Of a DNA stretch of 64,000 nucleotides, positions 33,920 through 42,110 are shown piece after piece. The stretch spans positions 1 through 64,000 of the forward strand of contig JADFNB010000017.1 in assembly GCA_022563595.1 (NCBI GenBank). The letters are read 5' to 3'. A model generated the notes under the pieces. That model saw nothing but the letters and a program-made list of their open reading frames with translations, was not told the origin of the DNA and made no database searches. Both the position numbers and the translations under genes were made by a program. Source of the DNA: Gemmatimonadota bacterium. Lineage in GTDB: Bacteria; Gemmatimonadota; Gemmatimonadetes; Gemmatimonadales; GWC2-71-9. Every line of letters starts with the position of its first letter. Position 1 is the stretch's first letter.

Positions 33920-35304
33920 GCAATGTGACGAGGCATGTGCTCGTCGTCGACGACGAAAATCTCATTCGGGTCTGGCTGGAGTCGCATCTCGCGGACGCGG
34001 GATACCGGGTGACCGTGACCGAGGATGTCGCACGGGCGCGAGACGCGTTTGCGCAGACCGCACCGGACGCGGTCTTGCTCGACTTGAAGCTCCCGGATGG
34101 AAGCGGCATGGACCTGCTGCGGGAGTTTCGAGAGACGGATCCCGATCTGACCGCGATCATGCTGAGCGCCCATGGCGATATCTCGACGGCGGTCGAGGCC
34201 GTGAAGAGCGGGGCGTACCACTTTCTCGAGAAACCACCGCAGCTCGAAGACGTGTTGATCACGCTGGAGAAAGGACTCGAGACGCGCGGATTGAAGCGGA
34301 CCGTGTCGGGACTCCGTCGCCAGGCGGGGTGGCGGTTTGCCGGGATCGAGATCGTCGGACGGTCCGAACTGATGCAGAAGATCGTCGACCTGGTCGATAA
34401 GGTTGGGGCAAGCGGCGGGACGACGGTGCTCCTCCGGGGAGAAAGCGGTGTGGGGAAGGAGGTCGTCGCCCAGGCGATTCACGCGCGGAGCGATCGTGCG
34501 GAGTTCCCGTTTTTGGAGATCAACTGCACGGCGCTGCCAGAGGCACTGCTCGAGTCGGAGCTATTCGGTCACGAGAGGGGCGCGTTTACGGACGCTCGTG
34601 AGCGCAAGCAGGGGCTCATGGAGTTTGCCGACCGCGGTACGGTGTTGCTCGACGAGATCGGCGACCTCCCGGCAGGTGCTCAGGCCAAGTTGCTCCGTTT
34701 TCTGGAGACGCGGACCTTCAAGCGTCTCGGCGGCGTGCGCGATATCACGGTTGACGTCAGGATCATCGCGTCCACTAACCGCGATCTGGAGGCCGCGGTG
34801 CGCGACGGGAGCTTCCGGCGCGACCTCTTCTTCCGGCTCAACGTCGTACCGATCACGATCCCGCCGCTACGCGAGCGCCCGGAGGATGTGATGCCGCTTG
34901 CGAAGTTCTTGCTCGACAAGCTCACGACCGCGATGCGGCGCCCGGCCCGCTCCTTCTCACGCGAGGCGCTTACGATGCTGGAGCGCTATGCGTGGCCTGG
35001 AAACGTGCGCGAGCTCAAGAACGTCATTGAACGGGCCATCATTCTCGAGGACGGGCCGGAGGTGTTGCCGGCCCACCTGCCGGACGAGCTGCGCCCGGGC
35101 ATGAGTGCTCTGGATCTCGAGCCCGGGTACACGCTGCCGGCGGGTGGAATCGACCTTGAGATGCTCGAGCGCGATCTCCTGCGACAGGCGCTCCAGCGGA
35201 CGCGCGGCAACAAGACCCGGGCGGCCGAATTACTTGGGCTGACGCGCGACACGCTGCGGTATCGCATCGAGAAGTACGGGCTGGTTGGCGAGCAGCCGGG
35301 CTGA
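33916..35304 (+). CDS. NtrC/ZraR-type sigma54-dependent response regulator
   Basis: 462 residues from GTG. Receiver domain (VLVVDDENLIR, phospho-acceptor Asp in AVLLDLKLPDG, SAHGD, Lys in FLEKPP), central AAA+ domain with Walker A GESGVGKE, ELFGHERGAFTDA loop, Walker B GTVLLDEIGDLP, sensor I ASTNRDLE, arginine fingers RRDLFFRLNVVPI, and a C-terminal Fis-type helix-turn-helix (TRGNKTRAAELLGLTRDTLRYRIEKYG). The sigma54-contact loop reads GAFTDA where the common motif is GAFTGA. It should activate sigma54 promoters; four matching promoter/enhancer pairs lie nearby. Confidence 0.95.
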   Translation: MSNVTRHVLVVDDENLIRVWLESHLADAGYRVTVTEDVARARDAFAQTAPDAVLLDLKLPDGSGMDLLREFRETDPDLTAIMLSAHGDISTAVEAVKSGAYHFLEKPPQLEDVLITLEKGLETRGLKRTVSGLRRQAGWRFAGIEIVGRSELMQKIVDLVDKVGASGGTTVLLRGESGVGKEVVAQAIHARSDRAEFPFLEINCTALPEALLESELFGHERGAFTDARERKQGLMEFADRGTVLLDEIGDLPAGAQAKLLRFLETRTFKRLGGVRDITVDVRIIASTNRDLEAAVRDGSFRRDLFFRLNVVPITIPPLRERPEDVMPLAKFLLDKLTTAMRRPARSFSREALTMLERYAWPGNVRELKNVIERAIILEDGPEVLPAHLPDELRPGMSALDLEPGYTLPAGGIDLEMLERDLLRQALQRTRGNKTRAAELLGLTRDTLRYRIEKYGLVGEQPG

Positions 35305-35346
35305 CCGGACGTCCCGTGTCGGACGCGGGCCAACGCACGCAAGACG

Positions 35347-35364
35347 TTGGGGCAAATGCACCGG
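35347..35364. promoter_or_regulatory. Candidate enhancer-binding-protein site upstream of the HMA gene
   Basis: TTGGGGCAAATGCACCGG is a degenerate version of the GGGGCA/TGCCCC dyad. It is about 160-170 bp upstream of a strong sigma54-like element. A second partial half-site, GCAATGTCCCC, lies near 35412-35422. Confidence 0.45.
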
Positions 35365-35522
35365 TGCGTCACGCCACCACCCGGAATCGCGACGGCGGTG
35401 TCCGGCGCGAGGCAATGTCCCCACCGAGTGCGTGAGGTCACCCGCATGCCCGGGCGGCGCGACCTCTTCCGGGTTGTATCGAACTCGCGGCGTACCAAGC
35501 CCTTAGGCGGCTTCCTCGTGGT

Positions 35523-35538
35523 CGGCACGCGTCCTGCT
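35523..35538 (+). promoter_or_regulatory. Strong candidate sigma54 -24/-12 promoter
   Basis: CGGCACGCGTCCTGCT matches TGGCACG-N4-TTGCW at 10 of 12 defined positions, with GG and GC spaced by 10 nt. It would start transcription about 140 nt before the HMA protein gene. Confidence 0.65.
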
Positions 35539-35690
35539 TCATACGGAGTCAGTTGCGCGGCACGTCGGGGTCGTCCTGCGTCGAAGCCGCGGCCGAAGAC
35601 GGGTGGAAGCCGACCCCGAACGCTACGCGCGGAGGCAGGACGACACGCGGCGGGTGAGCCGCGGACGCGAGCGACCAGGAGGAAGGCGAC

Positions 35691-35993
35691 ATGTGTCAGA
35701 CGCCCCATGACTGTGACGTCAAGGAAATCGAGCCGACCATGCGGTGTCCGGAGCGGGCAACCGCTGCGGCGCGCGTGTTCATCGAAGGGCTCGGCTGCCC
35801 GAACTGCGCGATGCGCGTCCAGAACGCGCTGGTGCAGCTGGACGGTGTCGCGACGGCCTTCGTCGGGTTGTTTCCGCCCATCGGAACCGTTCGATACGAC
35901 CCGGCGCGAGTGTCGGTCGACGATCTGCTCTCGGCCATCGCCAGCGCCGGCGACGGCGCGAACCACTCATACCGCGGGCAACTGCTCAGCTAG
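35691..35993 (+). CDS. Heavy-metal-associated (HMA-like) domain protein
   Basis: 100 residues, preceded by AGGAGGA. The first ~25 residues carry Cys and His (MCQTPHDCDVKEIEP); then a ferredoxin-like HMA fold with metal motif GCPNCAMRVQNALVQLDGV (GxxCxxC) and a second strand pair (VRYDPARVSVDDLLSAIASAG). It is a candidate soluble metallochaperone passing Cu(I) to the P-type ATPase or the pump. A strong sigma54-like promoter and a regulator site lie upstream, next to the NtrC-type regulator gene. Confidence 0.85.
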   Translation: MCQTPHDCDVKEIEPTMRCPERATAAARVFIEGLGCPNCAMRVQNALVQLDGVATAFVGLFPPIGTVRYDPARVSVDDLLSAIASAGDGANHSYRGQLLS

Positions 35994-36040
35994 CCGGGTG
36001 ATGGGTCGCCGCGCGCGCCAGCCGGGAACGACCACCCATT

Positions 36041-36060
36041 GGTTGGGGCATTTCCCCCGT
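36041..36060. promoter_or_regulatory. Candidate enhancer-binding-protein site upstream of the DUF411 gene
   Basis: GGTTGGGGCATTTCCCCCGT has the GGGG..CCCC dyad of the other sites. It lies about 80-95 bp upstream of a sigma54-like element. Confidence 0.5.
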
Positions 36061-36135
36061 CGGTCACAGTGACGGTTCTTGTGCACACGGCGCAGAACCC
36101 CAATATGGATATGGAGATACCCGGCGGTTCGATTC

Positions 36136-36151
36136 TGGTACGCCGCGTGCG
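36136..36151 (+). promoter_or_regulatory. Candidate sigma54 -24/-12 promoter of the DUF411/cytochrome b operon
   Basis: TGGTACGCCGCGTGCG fits TGGCACG-N4-TTGCW at most defined positions, with GG and GC 10 nt apart. It lies about 60 bp before the DUF411 ATG. Confidence 0.6.
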
Positions 36152-36211
36152 GCGGGTGACGAACATCTCACGGCCGATGCTGCGTTGGCCATCGTTCCCT
36201 GAGGAGGACGG

Positions 36212-36676
36212 ATGTCGAGAAAACACTGGACCATGCTCACAGTCCTCGGCGTGGCAGCGACCGTCGCAGGCGTGTTTCTGATCGTCAAAACGAGCCCGGC
36301 TTCCGCGACCCCAACGGTCACCGTGTACAAGAGCCCCACCTGCGGCTGCTGCACGAAGTGGGTGCAGTACATGCGACGCCGGGGATACAGCGTGGAAACA
36401 CATGACGTTCGTGAAATGGGTGCAGTGAAAGGCGAGAACGGCATCCCGGGAACGCTGCAGTCGTGCCATACGGCGGTTGTGGACGGCTATGTCGTCGAGG
36501 GTCATGTGCCGGCCGACGTCATCGAGCAGCTCTTGGCCGAACGACCACCGGCCGTCGGGATCGCCGTCCCCGGAATGCCCGAGGGCTCGCCCGGGATGGA
36601 AGGGACGCGGTGGGAGCGCTATGACGTGCTCCTGTTCGACCGCGCGGGCGGTGCACGGGTCTACGCACAGCGATGA
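36212..36676 (+). CDS. DUF411 secreted metal-binding protein
   Basis: 154 residues; GAGGA precedes the ATG. An N-terminal signal or anchor (MLTVLGVAATVAGVFLIV) is followed by the DUF411 domain: VTVYKSPTCGCCTKWVQYMRRRGY (CGCC site), LQSCHTAVVDGYVVEGHVPADVIEQLL and AVGIAVPGMPEGSPGME. DUF411 proteins are common in copper and silver resistance loci and have a thioredoxin-like fold that probably binds the metal through the CxCC and SCH sites. It overlaps the cytochrome b gene start (ATGA), linking the two. Confidence 0.9.
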   Translation: MSRKHWTMLTVLGVAATVAGVFLIVKTSPASATPTVTVYKSPTCGCCTKWVQYMRRRGYSVETHDVREMGAVKGENGIPGTLQSCHTAVVDGYVVEGHVPADVIEQLLAERPPAVGIAVPGMPEGSPGMEGTRWERYDVLLFDRAGGARVYAQR

Positions 36677-37695
36677 CGGTCAAGCAAGCGGTTGTCCGTG
36701 GGGCTGGACGTATGCTGCAGGATCGCCTAGGGCTCCACGGCCTCGACTACGCCGTCCCGGCGCGCGCCAACCGGCTGGACTTCATGCTGGGTGCGCTCAC
36801 GCTCGTTGCGCTGGTGGTGCTGGGGCTCACCGGCGCCGTCCTGACGCAGTACTACAATCCGGCGCCGCTCGCGGCACACGACTCGATCCGGTACCTCATT
36901 ACGGCCGAGCCGCTCGTGACGCTCCTGCGCGATCTCCACGTCTGGAGCGCGTCGGCGGCGCTGTTGCTGGTCTTCGCGCATCTCGTGGCGGTGTTCTGGC
37001 GCCGGGGATTCCGGGGTCCGCGTGAAGGGCTCTGGTGGAGTGGTGTCTTGCTCCTTGCCCTGTTGTTTGCACTGTCGTTCACGGGCTCGGTCCTGCGCGC
37101 GGACCAGGAGGCGGTCGAGGCCATCGCCCATGCGGTGGCCGGGGCGAATCTTGTCGGACCGCTCGGCGCGCCCCTGCAACCCGGTTTCACGCCGTCCAGC
37201 CCGCTCCTGACACGACTGTACGGAATGCACGTGTCGGTGCTCCCGCTGGCGGTCGTGGCCATCCTTGCCCTTCATCTGTGGCTGATCCGGCACCTAGGCG
37301 TGAGCGCGGGCGGCGGAGTGAAGACCGCCTTTCGCAGCCATCTCAGGCTCATCGGGGGGGCGGGCTTCATCGCGGTTGCGGCGATCGTGGCGCTGGCGCT
37401 CGCGTGGCCGCACGATCTCCTGGCGCCGGGCGTCGACGGATACGAGCTGACCAAGCCGGATTGGCCCTTCCTGTGGATCTATGCCGCCGAGAACCTGTTC
37501 GGGATGAACGGGATGCTGCTGGCGCCGGCGGTGCTGTTCGGATTCCTCGCCATCGTGCCGTTGGCCGACCGGGTCGACGGCCGGGCGGCGACCATCACCC
37601 GGGTTGCCGGGGCGGTTTTGTTCGCTTTGATGGTTGCGGCGATCGTCTACGCGGCGGTCGCGCCGGCGCAGGTGCACCTCGACATGGCTATGTGA
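36673..37695 (+). CDS. Cytochrome b6-like diheme membrane protein
   Basis: 340 residues with about seven membrane helices. Two His pairs ligate two b haems: LHVWSASAALLLVFAHL (13 residues between) and MHVSVLPLAVVAILALHLW (14 residues between), the spacing of cytochrome b6 rather than bc1. The C-terminal part has further helices and a PDWPFLWIYAAENLFG segment like subunit IV. No Rieske protein or cytochrome c1/f gene is adjacent. It starts in the stop of the DUF411 gene. It may transfer electrons across the membrane to a metal-reducing partner; that role is inferred from context. Confidence 0.88.
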   Translation: MTVKQAVVRGAGRMLQDRLGLHGLDYAVPARANRLDFMLGALTLVALVVLGLTGAVLTQYYNPAPLAAHDSIRYLITAEPLVTLLRDLHVWSASAALLLVFAHLVAVFWRRGFRGPREGLWWSGVLLLALLFALSFTGSVLRADQEAVEAIAHAVAGANLVGPLGAPLQPGFTPSSPLLTRLYGMHVSVLPLAVVAILALHLWLIRHLGVSAGGGVKTAFRSHLRLIGGAGFIAVAAIVALALAWPHDLLAPGVDGYELTKPDWPFLWIYAAENLFGMNGMLLAPAVLFGFLAIVPLADRVDGRAATITRVAGAVLFALMVAAIVYAAVAPAQVHLDMAM

Positions 37696-37708
37696 GCTGG
37701 GAGGCAAC

Positions 37709-38251
37709 GTGAGACAGCAATGGTGGCGTCGATCCTCTCTGATGCTCGCGGCAGCGGTCGTGCCGCTGGCGGGCGCGCCGGAGCACGCGGCGGTGCACGA
37801 AGACGGCGTGCTGACGCTGCCCACCCGCCAGCTTGCGGCCGGCGACAGTGTACGCGTGGTGGGTGAGAAGTTCGGACGGGGCACGGTGCTGACGCTCGCC
37901 CTCGTCGGCGTCGACGGGCGGGTCACCCTCGGCGAGGTGCGAAGCGACACCGCCGGGGCGTTTACGCGCTTCGTCGGGATTCCCGCGGACGTCCGACCGG
38001 GCGCCTATCGCCTGGTGGCCATCGCCTCGGATGGCGATGAGGTCGCGACGCTCGATGTCACGGTCTCCCCGGCGCGAAGTCTCTCCGTGGCGGCGGCCGA
38101 CGGCGACGCGCACACCACGGAGCCCACGGCCGAGCCGCTCGAACTCGAGCGTGCAAGACACCCGATCGTTACGGGAGGCGCGGTCGCGGTCATCGTCTTG
38201 GCCCTTCTCGTCGGCGGCGCCCTGTTGCGGCGGCCCAAGGAGATCTTCTGA
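37709..38251 (+). CDS. Secreted protein with C-terminal membrane anchor, unknown function
   Basis: 180 residues from GTG with GGGAGG just upstream. Signal peptide (SSLMLAAAVVPLAGAP), one beta-sandwich domain (LPTRQLAAGDSVRVVGEKFGRGTVLTLALVGVDGRVTLGEVRSD..GAYRLVAIASDGDEVATLDVTVSP), an acidic linker and a C-terminal helix followed by basic residues (VTGGAVAVIVLALLVGGALLRRPKEIF). It is 13 bp after the cytochrome b gene and in the same transcript. It may present a domain on the periplasmic face beside the cytochrome. Confidence 0.78.
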   Translation: MRQQWWRRSSLMLAAAVVPLAGAPEHAAVHEDGVLTLPTRQLAAGDSVRVVGEKFGRGTVLTLALVGVDGRVTLGEVRSDTAGAFTRFVGIPADVRPGAYRLVAIASDGDEVATLDVTVSPARSLSVAAADGDAHTTEPTAEPLELERARHPIVTGGAVAVIVLALLVGGALLRRPKEIF

Positions 38252-38271
38252 GCCTCACCAAGGAGCGTGGT

Positions 38272-38748
38272 ATGACCCGATCGACGCTTCGTCTCGTCGC
38301 GCCAGCGGCGCTCGCACTTGCACTCGTTGGCCTACCGCTCGAGGGGCAGACGGCCGACGAGGTCGCGATCGAGCGCGTCGTGGTCGCACTCGCCGCGTTC
38401 TCGCAGGCCGGCGACTTCGCGGGGCTCGACACCCTGTATGCCCCCGGCCGCGCGGTGCACATCATCGAGGGCGCCGGCGTGAACCATGGGTGGGCCGATT
38501 ATCGCGACCATCACCTGAAGCCGGAGATCGCCGAGTTCGAGAACTTCCGCTACCGCTACTTCGACGTGGAGCCGCAAGTCCGCGGCGATGTCGCCTGGGC
38601 GTCGTTCCGTTACGACCTCGCAGTCGATACGCCCCGCGGCCACGTGGAGGTGGACGGACGGAGCACAACGATCCTGGAGCGTCGTGACGGGCGATGGCTG
38701 GTCGTGCATCTGCACACGTCCGGACCGCGGAAACCCGACGGAGGGTGA
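38272..38748 (+). CDS. Secreted SnoaL/DUF4440-like (NTF2-fold) protein
   Basis: 158 residues with signal peptide (APAALALALVGLPLEGQ). NTF2-like pattern: IERVVVALAAFSQAGDFAGLDTLYAPGRAVHIIEGAGVNHGWADYRDHHLKPEI, then sheet strands and the C-terminal STTILERRDGRWLVVHLHTS. It is a paralog in type of the protein at 22320, which flanks the other end of the island. It is 20 bp after the preceding gene in the metal operon. His-rich strings (DHHLKPE, HLH) are compatible with metal binding, but this is not demonstrated. Confidence 0.85.
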   Translation: MTRSTLRLVAPAALALALVGLPLEGQTADEVAIERVVVALAAFSQAGDFAGLDTLYAPGRAVHIIEGAGVNHGWADYRDHHLKPEIAEFENFRYRYFDVEPQVRGDVAWASFRYDLAVDTPRGHVEVDGRSTTILERRDGRWLVVHLHTSGPRKPDGG

Positions 38749-38774
38749 GACTGCTCACGGGCTGAGGAGGAGCG

Positions 38775-39008
38775 ATGGCGCACCGCGCCTCCGACGAGGA
38801 GATTCTGCAGGGCAGCCATTGCGGTGATGTCGGGGCGGAACGCGCACCGAGGGACGGCGTGGCTGGAGGAGATTCTGCCGGGATTCAGATGCTCACACTG
38901 GGCGGGTTCCTGATCGGACTGGTCGAGTCGTTCCTCTATGGTGCGTACGCCGGCCTGGCTTTCGGCCTGATCCACAATGCCTTGGCAAAGCGGTCGGCAT
39001 TTGGCTGA
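38775..39008 (+). CDS. Small membrane protein (77 residues)
   Basis: An ATG 4 nt after GAGGAG. The N-terminal half is hydrophilic and of low similarity to anything I know; the C-terminal half is one hydrophobic hairpin or helix ([34 protein letters not shown]) of the kind seen in small DUF5676-like membrane proteins in metal resistance operons. The mismatch between halves could mean the N-terminus is not native or the gene is truncated. It sits between the SnoaL-like gene and the P-type ATPase gene. Confidence 0.6.
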   Translation: MAHRASDEEILQGSHCGDVGAERAPRDGVAGGDSAGIQMLTLGGFLIGLVESFLYGAYAGLAFGLIHNALAKRSAFG

Positions 39009-39058
39009 CCCTGGTAGATGGGTCGATGACCTCTGACGCAAGAAAGCGGGAGCACGTA

Positions 39059-41521
39059 ATGGGATCGAGCCAGCACACAGACGACCATGGGACCGGCGTT
39101 CCGGCTGCCGTGCGAGAGCGTGCCTGGACCGACCCGGTCTGTGGGATGCAGGTAGAGCCGGATACGGAGCTTCGTCACGAGCATGAAGGCCGGGAGTACC
39201 TGTTCTGCTCGGCCCATTGCCGTGGGAAGTTCCAGGCGGACCCGACGTCGTACCTGACGGACGCGGCCGGCGCGACGCCGGCGCCCGCCGCGGCGATGTA
39301 CACGTGCCCCATGGACCCGGAGATCCGGCAGGAAGGCCCGGGGTCGTGTCCCAAGTGCGGGATGGCGTTGGAGCCGGAAATCACCGCCGCACCGGCAACA
39401 CGCACGGAGTACGTGTGTCCCATGCATCCGGAGATCGTGCGTGAGCAGCCGGGGTCGTGTCCCATCTGCGGCATGGGGCTGGAGCAGCGGACCGTGACGC
39501 TCGACGAGCAGGAGAATCCGGAACTGGTCGACATGGCGAAGCGGTTCTGGGTGAGCGTAGCGCTCACGCTACCGGTCCTCGTCATCGCCATGGCGCAGTA
39601 CCTGCCTGGGGGCAGCCCGTTCGAGCGGATCGCGTCGCGCGATTTTCTGATGTGGATCGAGCTCGGTCTGGCAACGCCGGTCGTGCTGTGGGGCGGGTGG
39701 CCGTTCTTCGTGCGGGGGTGGCGTTCGGTGGTGACGTGGAACCTCAACATGTTCACCCTGATCGGTCTCGGCGTAGGTGTCGCGTACATCTATAGCGTGG
39801 TGGCGCGGCTGTTCCCTGGGATCTTCCCGGGGTCCTTTCGGAACGAGGCCGGCGAGGTCGGCGTGTACTTCGAAGCGGCCGCGGTGATCGTGACACTGGT
39901 GCTCCTGGGCCAGGTGCTCGAGCTGAAGGCGCGCTCGCAGACCAGCGCCGCCATCAAGGCGTTGCTGGGGTTGGCACCGAAGACGGCGCGACGGCTGCGG
40001 GAGGACGGCACCGAGGAAGACGTACCGCTCGATCAGGTGCAACCCGGTGACCGCTTGCGCGTGCGGCCGGGTGAGAAGGTGCCGGTGGACGGGACGGTGG
40101 TGGAGGGGCTCAGCTCCGTCGATGAGGCGATGATCACCGGCGAGCCGATTCCGGTCGAGAAATCTCCGGGAGACCGCGTCATCGGTGCGACGATCAACGG
40201 CACCGGATCGCTGGTGATGCAGGCGGAGCGCGTGGGCACCGAGACGCTGCTGTCGCAGATCGTCCGCATGGTCGCCGAAGCGCAACGCAGCCGCGCCCCC
40301 ATCCAGAAGCTGGTGGACATCGTCGCCGGGTACTTCGTGCCCGCCGTCGTGCTCCTCGCGATCGCCACGTTCGTCGTCTGGGGGATATGGGGGCCGGAGC
40401 CCACCATGGCCTATGCGCTGATCAACGCCGTGGCCGTGCTCATCATCGCGTGTCCCTGCGCATTGGGACTCGCCACGCCGATGTCGATCATGGTGGCTAC
40501 GGGCAAAGGCGCCACGCTCGGCGTGCTGTTCAAGAACGCCGAGGCGATCGAGGTGTTGCGGAAGGTGAACACGCTGGTAGTCGACAAGACGGGCACGCTC
40601 ACCCTTGGCAAACCGAAGTTGGTCGCCACGGTTCCCGCGGAAGGCACGAGCGAGCACGACTTGCTGCGGTTCGCCGCCAGCCTCGAGCGCGGAAGCGAGC
40701 ACCCGCTGGCCGCCGCGATCGTCGATGGCGCCTCCGAGCGGCAGGTAACGCTGACCGGAGCCGACGGGTTCGAGTCGGTGACCGGCAAGGGGGTGACGGG
40801 CACGGTCGACGGTCGGTCGGTCGCGTTGGGCAACCAGCGTCTCATGAACGACCTCGGCATCACGCTCGGCCCACTGGTCGAGCAGGCCGAGGCGATGCGT
40901 GCCGACGGGCAGACGGTGATGTTCGTGGCCGTGGACGGGAGACTGGCGGGTCTCGTCGGCGTGGCGGATCCGATCAAGGATTCGACGCCACAGGCGATCG
41001 AACGACTGCATGCGGAAGGCCTCCGCATCACCATGTTGACCGGCGACAGCCGGACAACGGCGGAGGCGGTCGCGGCGAAGCTGGGCATCGACGAGGTGGT
41101 TGCCGAGGTGCTCCCCAACCAAAAGGTGGATGTGGTCAAGCGGCTGCAAGCCGAGGGGCGCGTCGTGGCCATGGCGGGTGACGGCATCAACGACGCGCCG
41201 GCGCTCGCTCAGGCTCAGGTCGGGATCGCCATGGGGACGGGCACCGACGTTGCTATGGAGAGCGCCGGCGTCACCCTGGTCAAAGGAGACCTCCGCGGCA
41301 TCGTGCGTGCGCGCCGGTTGAGTCGCGCAACGATGCGCAACATCCGGCAGAACCTGTTCTTCGCGTTCATCTACAACAGTCTCGGCGTGCCGGTGGCGGC
41401 GGGCGTACTCTATCCCTTCCTGGGCATCCTGCTGAGCCCGATTCTGGCGGCGGCGGCGATGAGCTTCAGTTCGGTCTCCGTGGTGGGGAACGCCCTGCGG
41501 TTGCGCACGGTGCGCGTATGA
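39059..41521 (+). CDS. copA: P1B-type copper-translocating ATPase with YHS and two heavy-metal-binding domains
   Basis: 820 residues from ATG at 39059 (GGGAG upstream; an ATG at 39026 lacks a site). N-terminus: a YHS domain ([23 protein letters not shown]), then two copies of the [19 protein letters not shown] heavy-metal-binding domain instead of HMA domains. Core: CPC metal motif in [29 protein letters not shown] phosphorylation site, [43 protein letters not shown] and the last-helix motif [11 protein letters not shown] and [15 protein letters not shown]. This fits Cu(I)/Ag(I) export (P1B-1). Confidence 0.95.
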   Translation: MGSSQHTDDHGTGVPAAVRERAWTDPVCGMQVEPDTELRHEHEGREYLFCSAHCRGKFQADPTSYLTDAAGATPAPAAAMYTCPMDPEIRQEGPGSCPKCGMALEPEITAAPATRTEYVCPMHPEIVREQPGSCPICGMGLEQRTVTLDEQENPELVDMAKRFWVSVALTLPVLVIAMAQYLPGGSPFERIASRDFLMWIELGLATPVVLWGGWPFFVRGWRSVVTWNLNMFTLIGLGVGVAYIYSVVARLFPGIFPGSFRNEAGEVGVYFEAAAVIVTLVLLGQVLELKARSQTSAAIKALLGLAPKTARRLREDGTEEDVPLDQVQPGDRLRVRPGEKVPVDGTVVEGLSSVDEAMITGEPIPVEKSPGDRVIGATINGTGSLVMQAERVGTETLLSQIVRMVAEAQRSRAPIQKLVDIVAGYFVPAVVLLAIATFVVWGIWGPEPTMAYALINAVAVLIIACPCALGLATPMSIMVATGKGATLGVLFKNAEAIEVLRKVNTLVVDKTGTLTLGKPKLVATVPAEGTSEHDLLRFAASLERGSEHPLAAAIVDGASERQVTLTGADGFESVTGKGVTGTVDGRSVALGNQRLMNDLGITLGPLVEQAEAMRADGQTVMFVAVDGRLAGLVGVADPIKDSTPQAIERLHAEGLRITMLTGDSRTTAEAVAAKLGIDEVVAEVLPNQKVDVVKRLQAEGRVVAMAGDGINDAPALAQAQVGIAMGTGTDVAMESAGVTLVKGDLRGIVRARRLSRATMRNIRQNLFFAFIYNSLGVPVAAGVLYPFLGILLSPILAAAAMSFSSVSVVGNALRLRTVRV

Positions 41522-41615
41522 GCGATGGCAAGGCCGCCACGGTGGAGATCGCGGGCGCCGCTACTACGCCGCGGGCGTGATGAAGCGGTGGCTGTACCCG
41601 CCGGCCCGCTTTCGA

Positions 41616-41958
41616 TCAGGCAACCGCCGGTTCGAACTTCCCGGACGACAGCGACCGGTAGGCGGCGAACACGACCTCCATGTCCCGACCCGCGACCGCC
41701 GGTGACATCCGGAGCTCACGCCCCTCCCGTACGGAAGCAAGGAACTCCCTCAGCATTCCACGGTAGCCCATGATGTCGAGCAATTCCGGTATGCGAAGGC
41801 GCTTGCGCCGCCCTAGCACGAGTGCCCACAGGCCGTTGCTGTCGAACGCAATGTTACCGTGGGTGCCGTAGATTCTGGACACTTGCAAGCCGCCGTCGTC
41901 CTGCTGCATGAAACCGAACCCCTTGGCGTCGTTGAGCCGCTTCACCGTTCCCTGCGCC
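41616..41958 (-). pseudogene. Chimeric remnant: cold-shock domain fragment joined to Gfo/Idh/MocA oxidoreductase C-terminus
   Basis: One open frame reads first GTVKRLNDAKGFGFMQQDDGG (41891-41953), which is the start of a CspA cold-shock domain, then at once QVSRIYGTHGNIAFDSNG and IMGYRGMLREFLASVREGRELRMSPAVAGRDMEVVFAAYRSL (41616-41880), the C-terminal part of a Gfo/Idh/MocA-type dehydrogenase. Neither part is complete: the Csp lacks its RNP2 half and the oxidoreductase its NAD-binding domain. It reads as two decayed genes fused by deletion. No credible ribosome binding site was seen. Confidence 0.55.
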
Positions 41959-42110
41959 GCGGGTGCCTCCAATAACAATGCACCGCGCGGGCGAACCGAC
42001 GCGCAGCGGTGCAACCGGCTACCTCAACTCGCTATTCAGCATGTCGAACGGGCTCAACTTGAAGAAGCCCGGGGATTTGTCAATAGCCCGACGAGGAGTA
42101 ACTTGCTGCC

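Noticed and set aside
35305-35690. Open frame running through the HMA upstream region (from 35347)
   Set aside because: No ribosome binding site, no domain, and the stretch contains the promoter elements; the 3' part overlaps the HMA gene in another frame.
41616-42014. Intact 132-residue gene
   Set aside because: The two halves belong to different families and are both incomplete, so it is listed as a pseudogene remnant.
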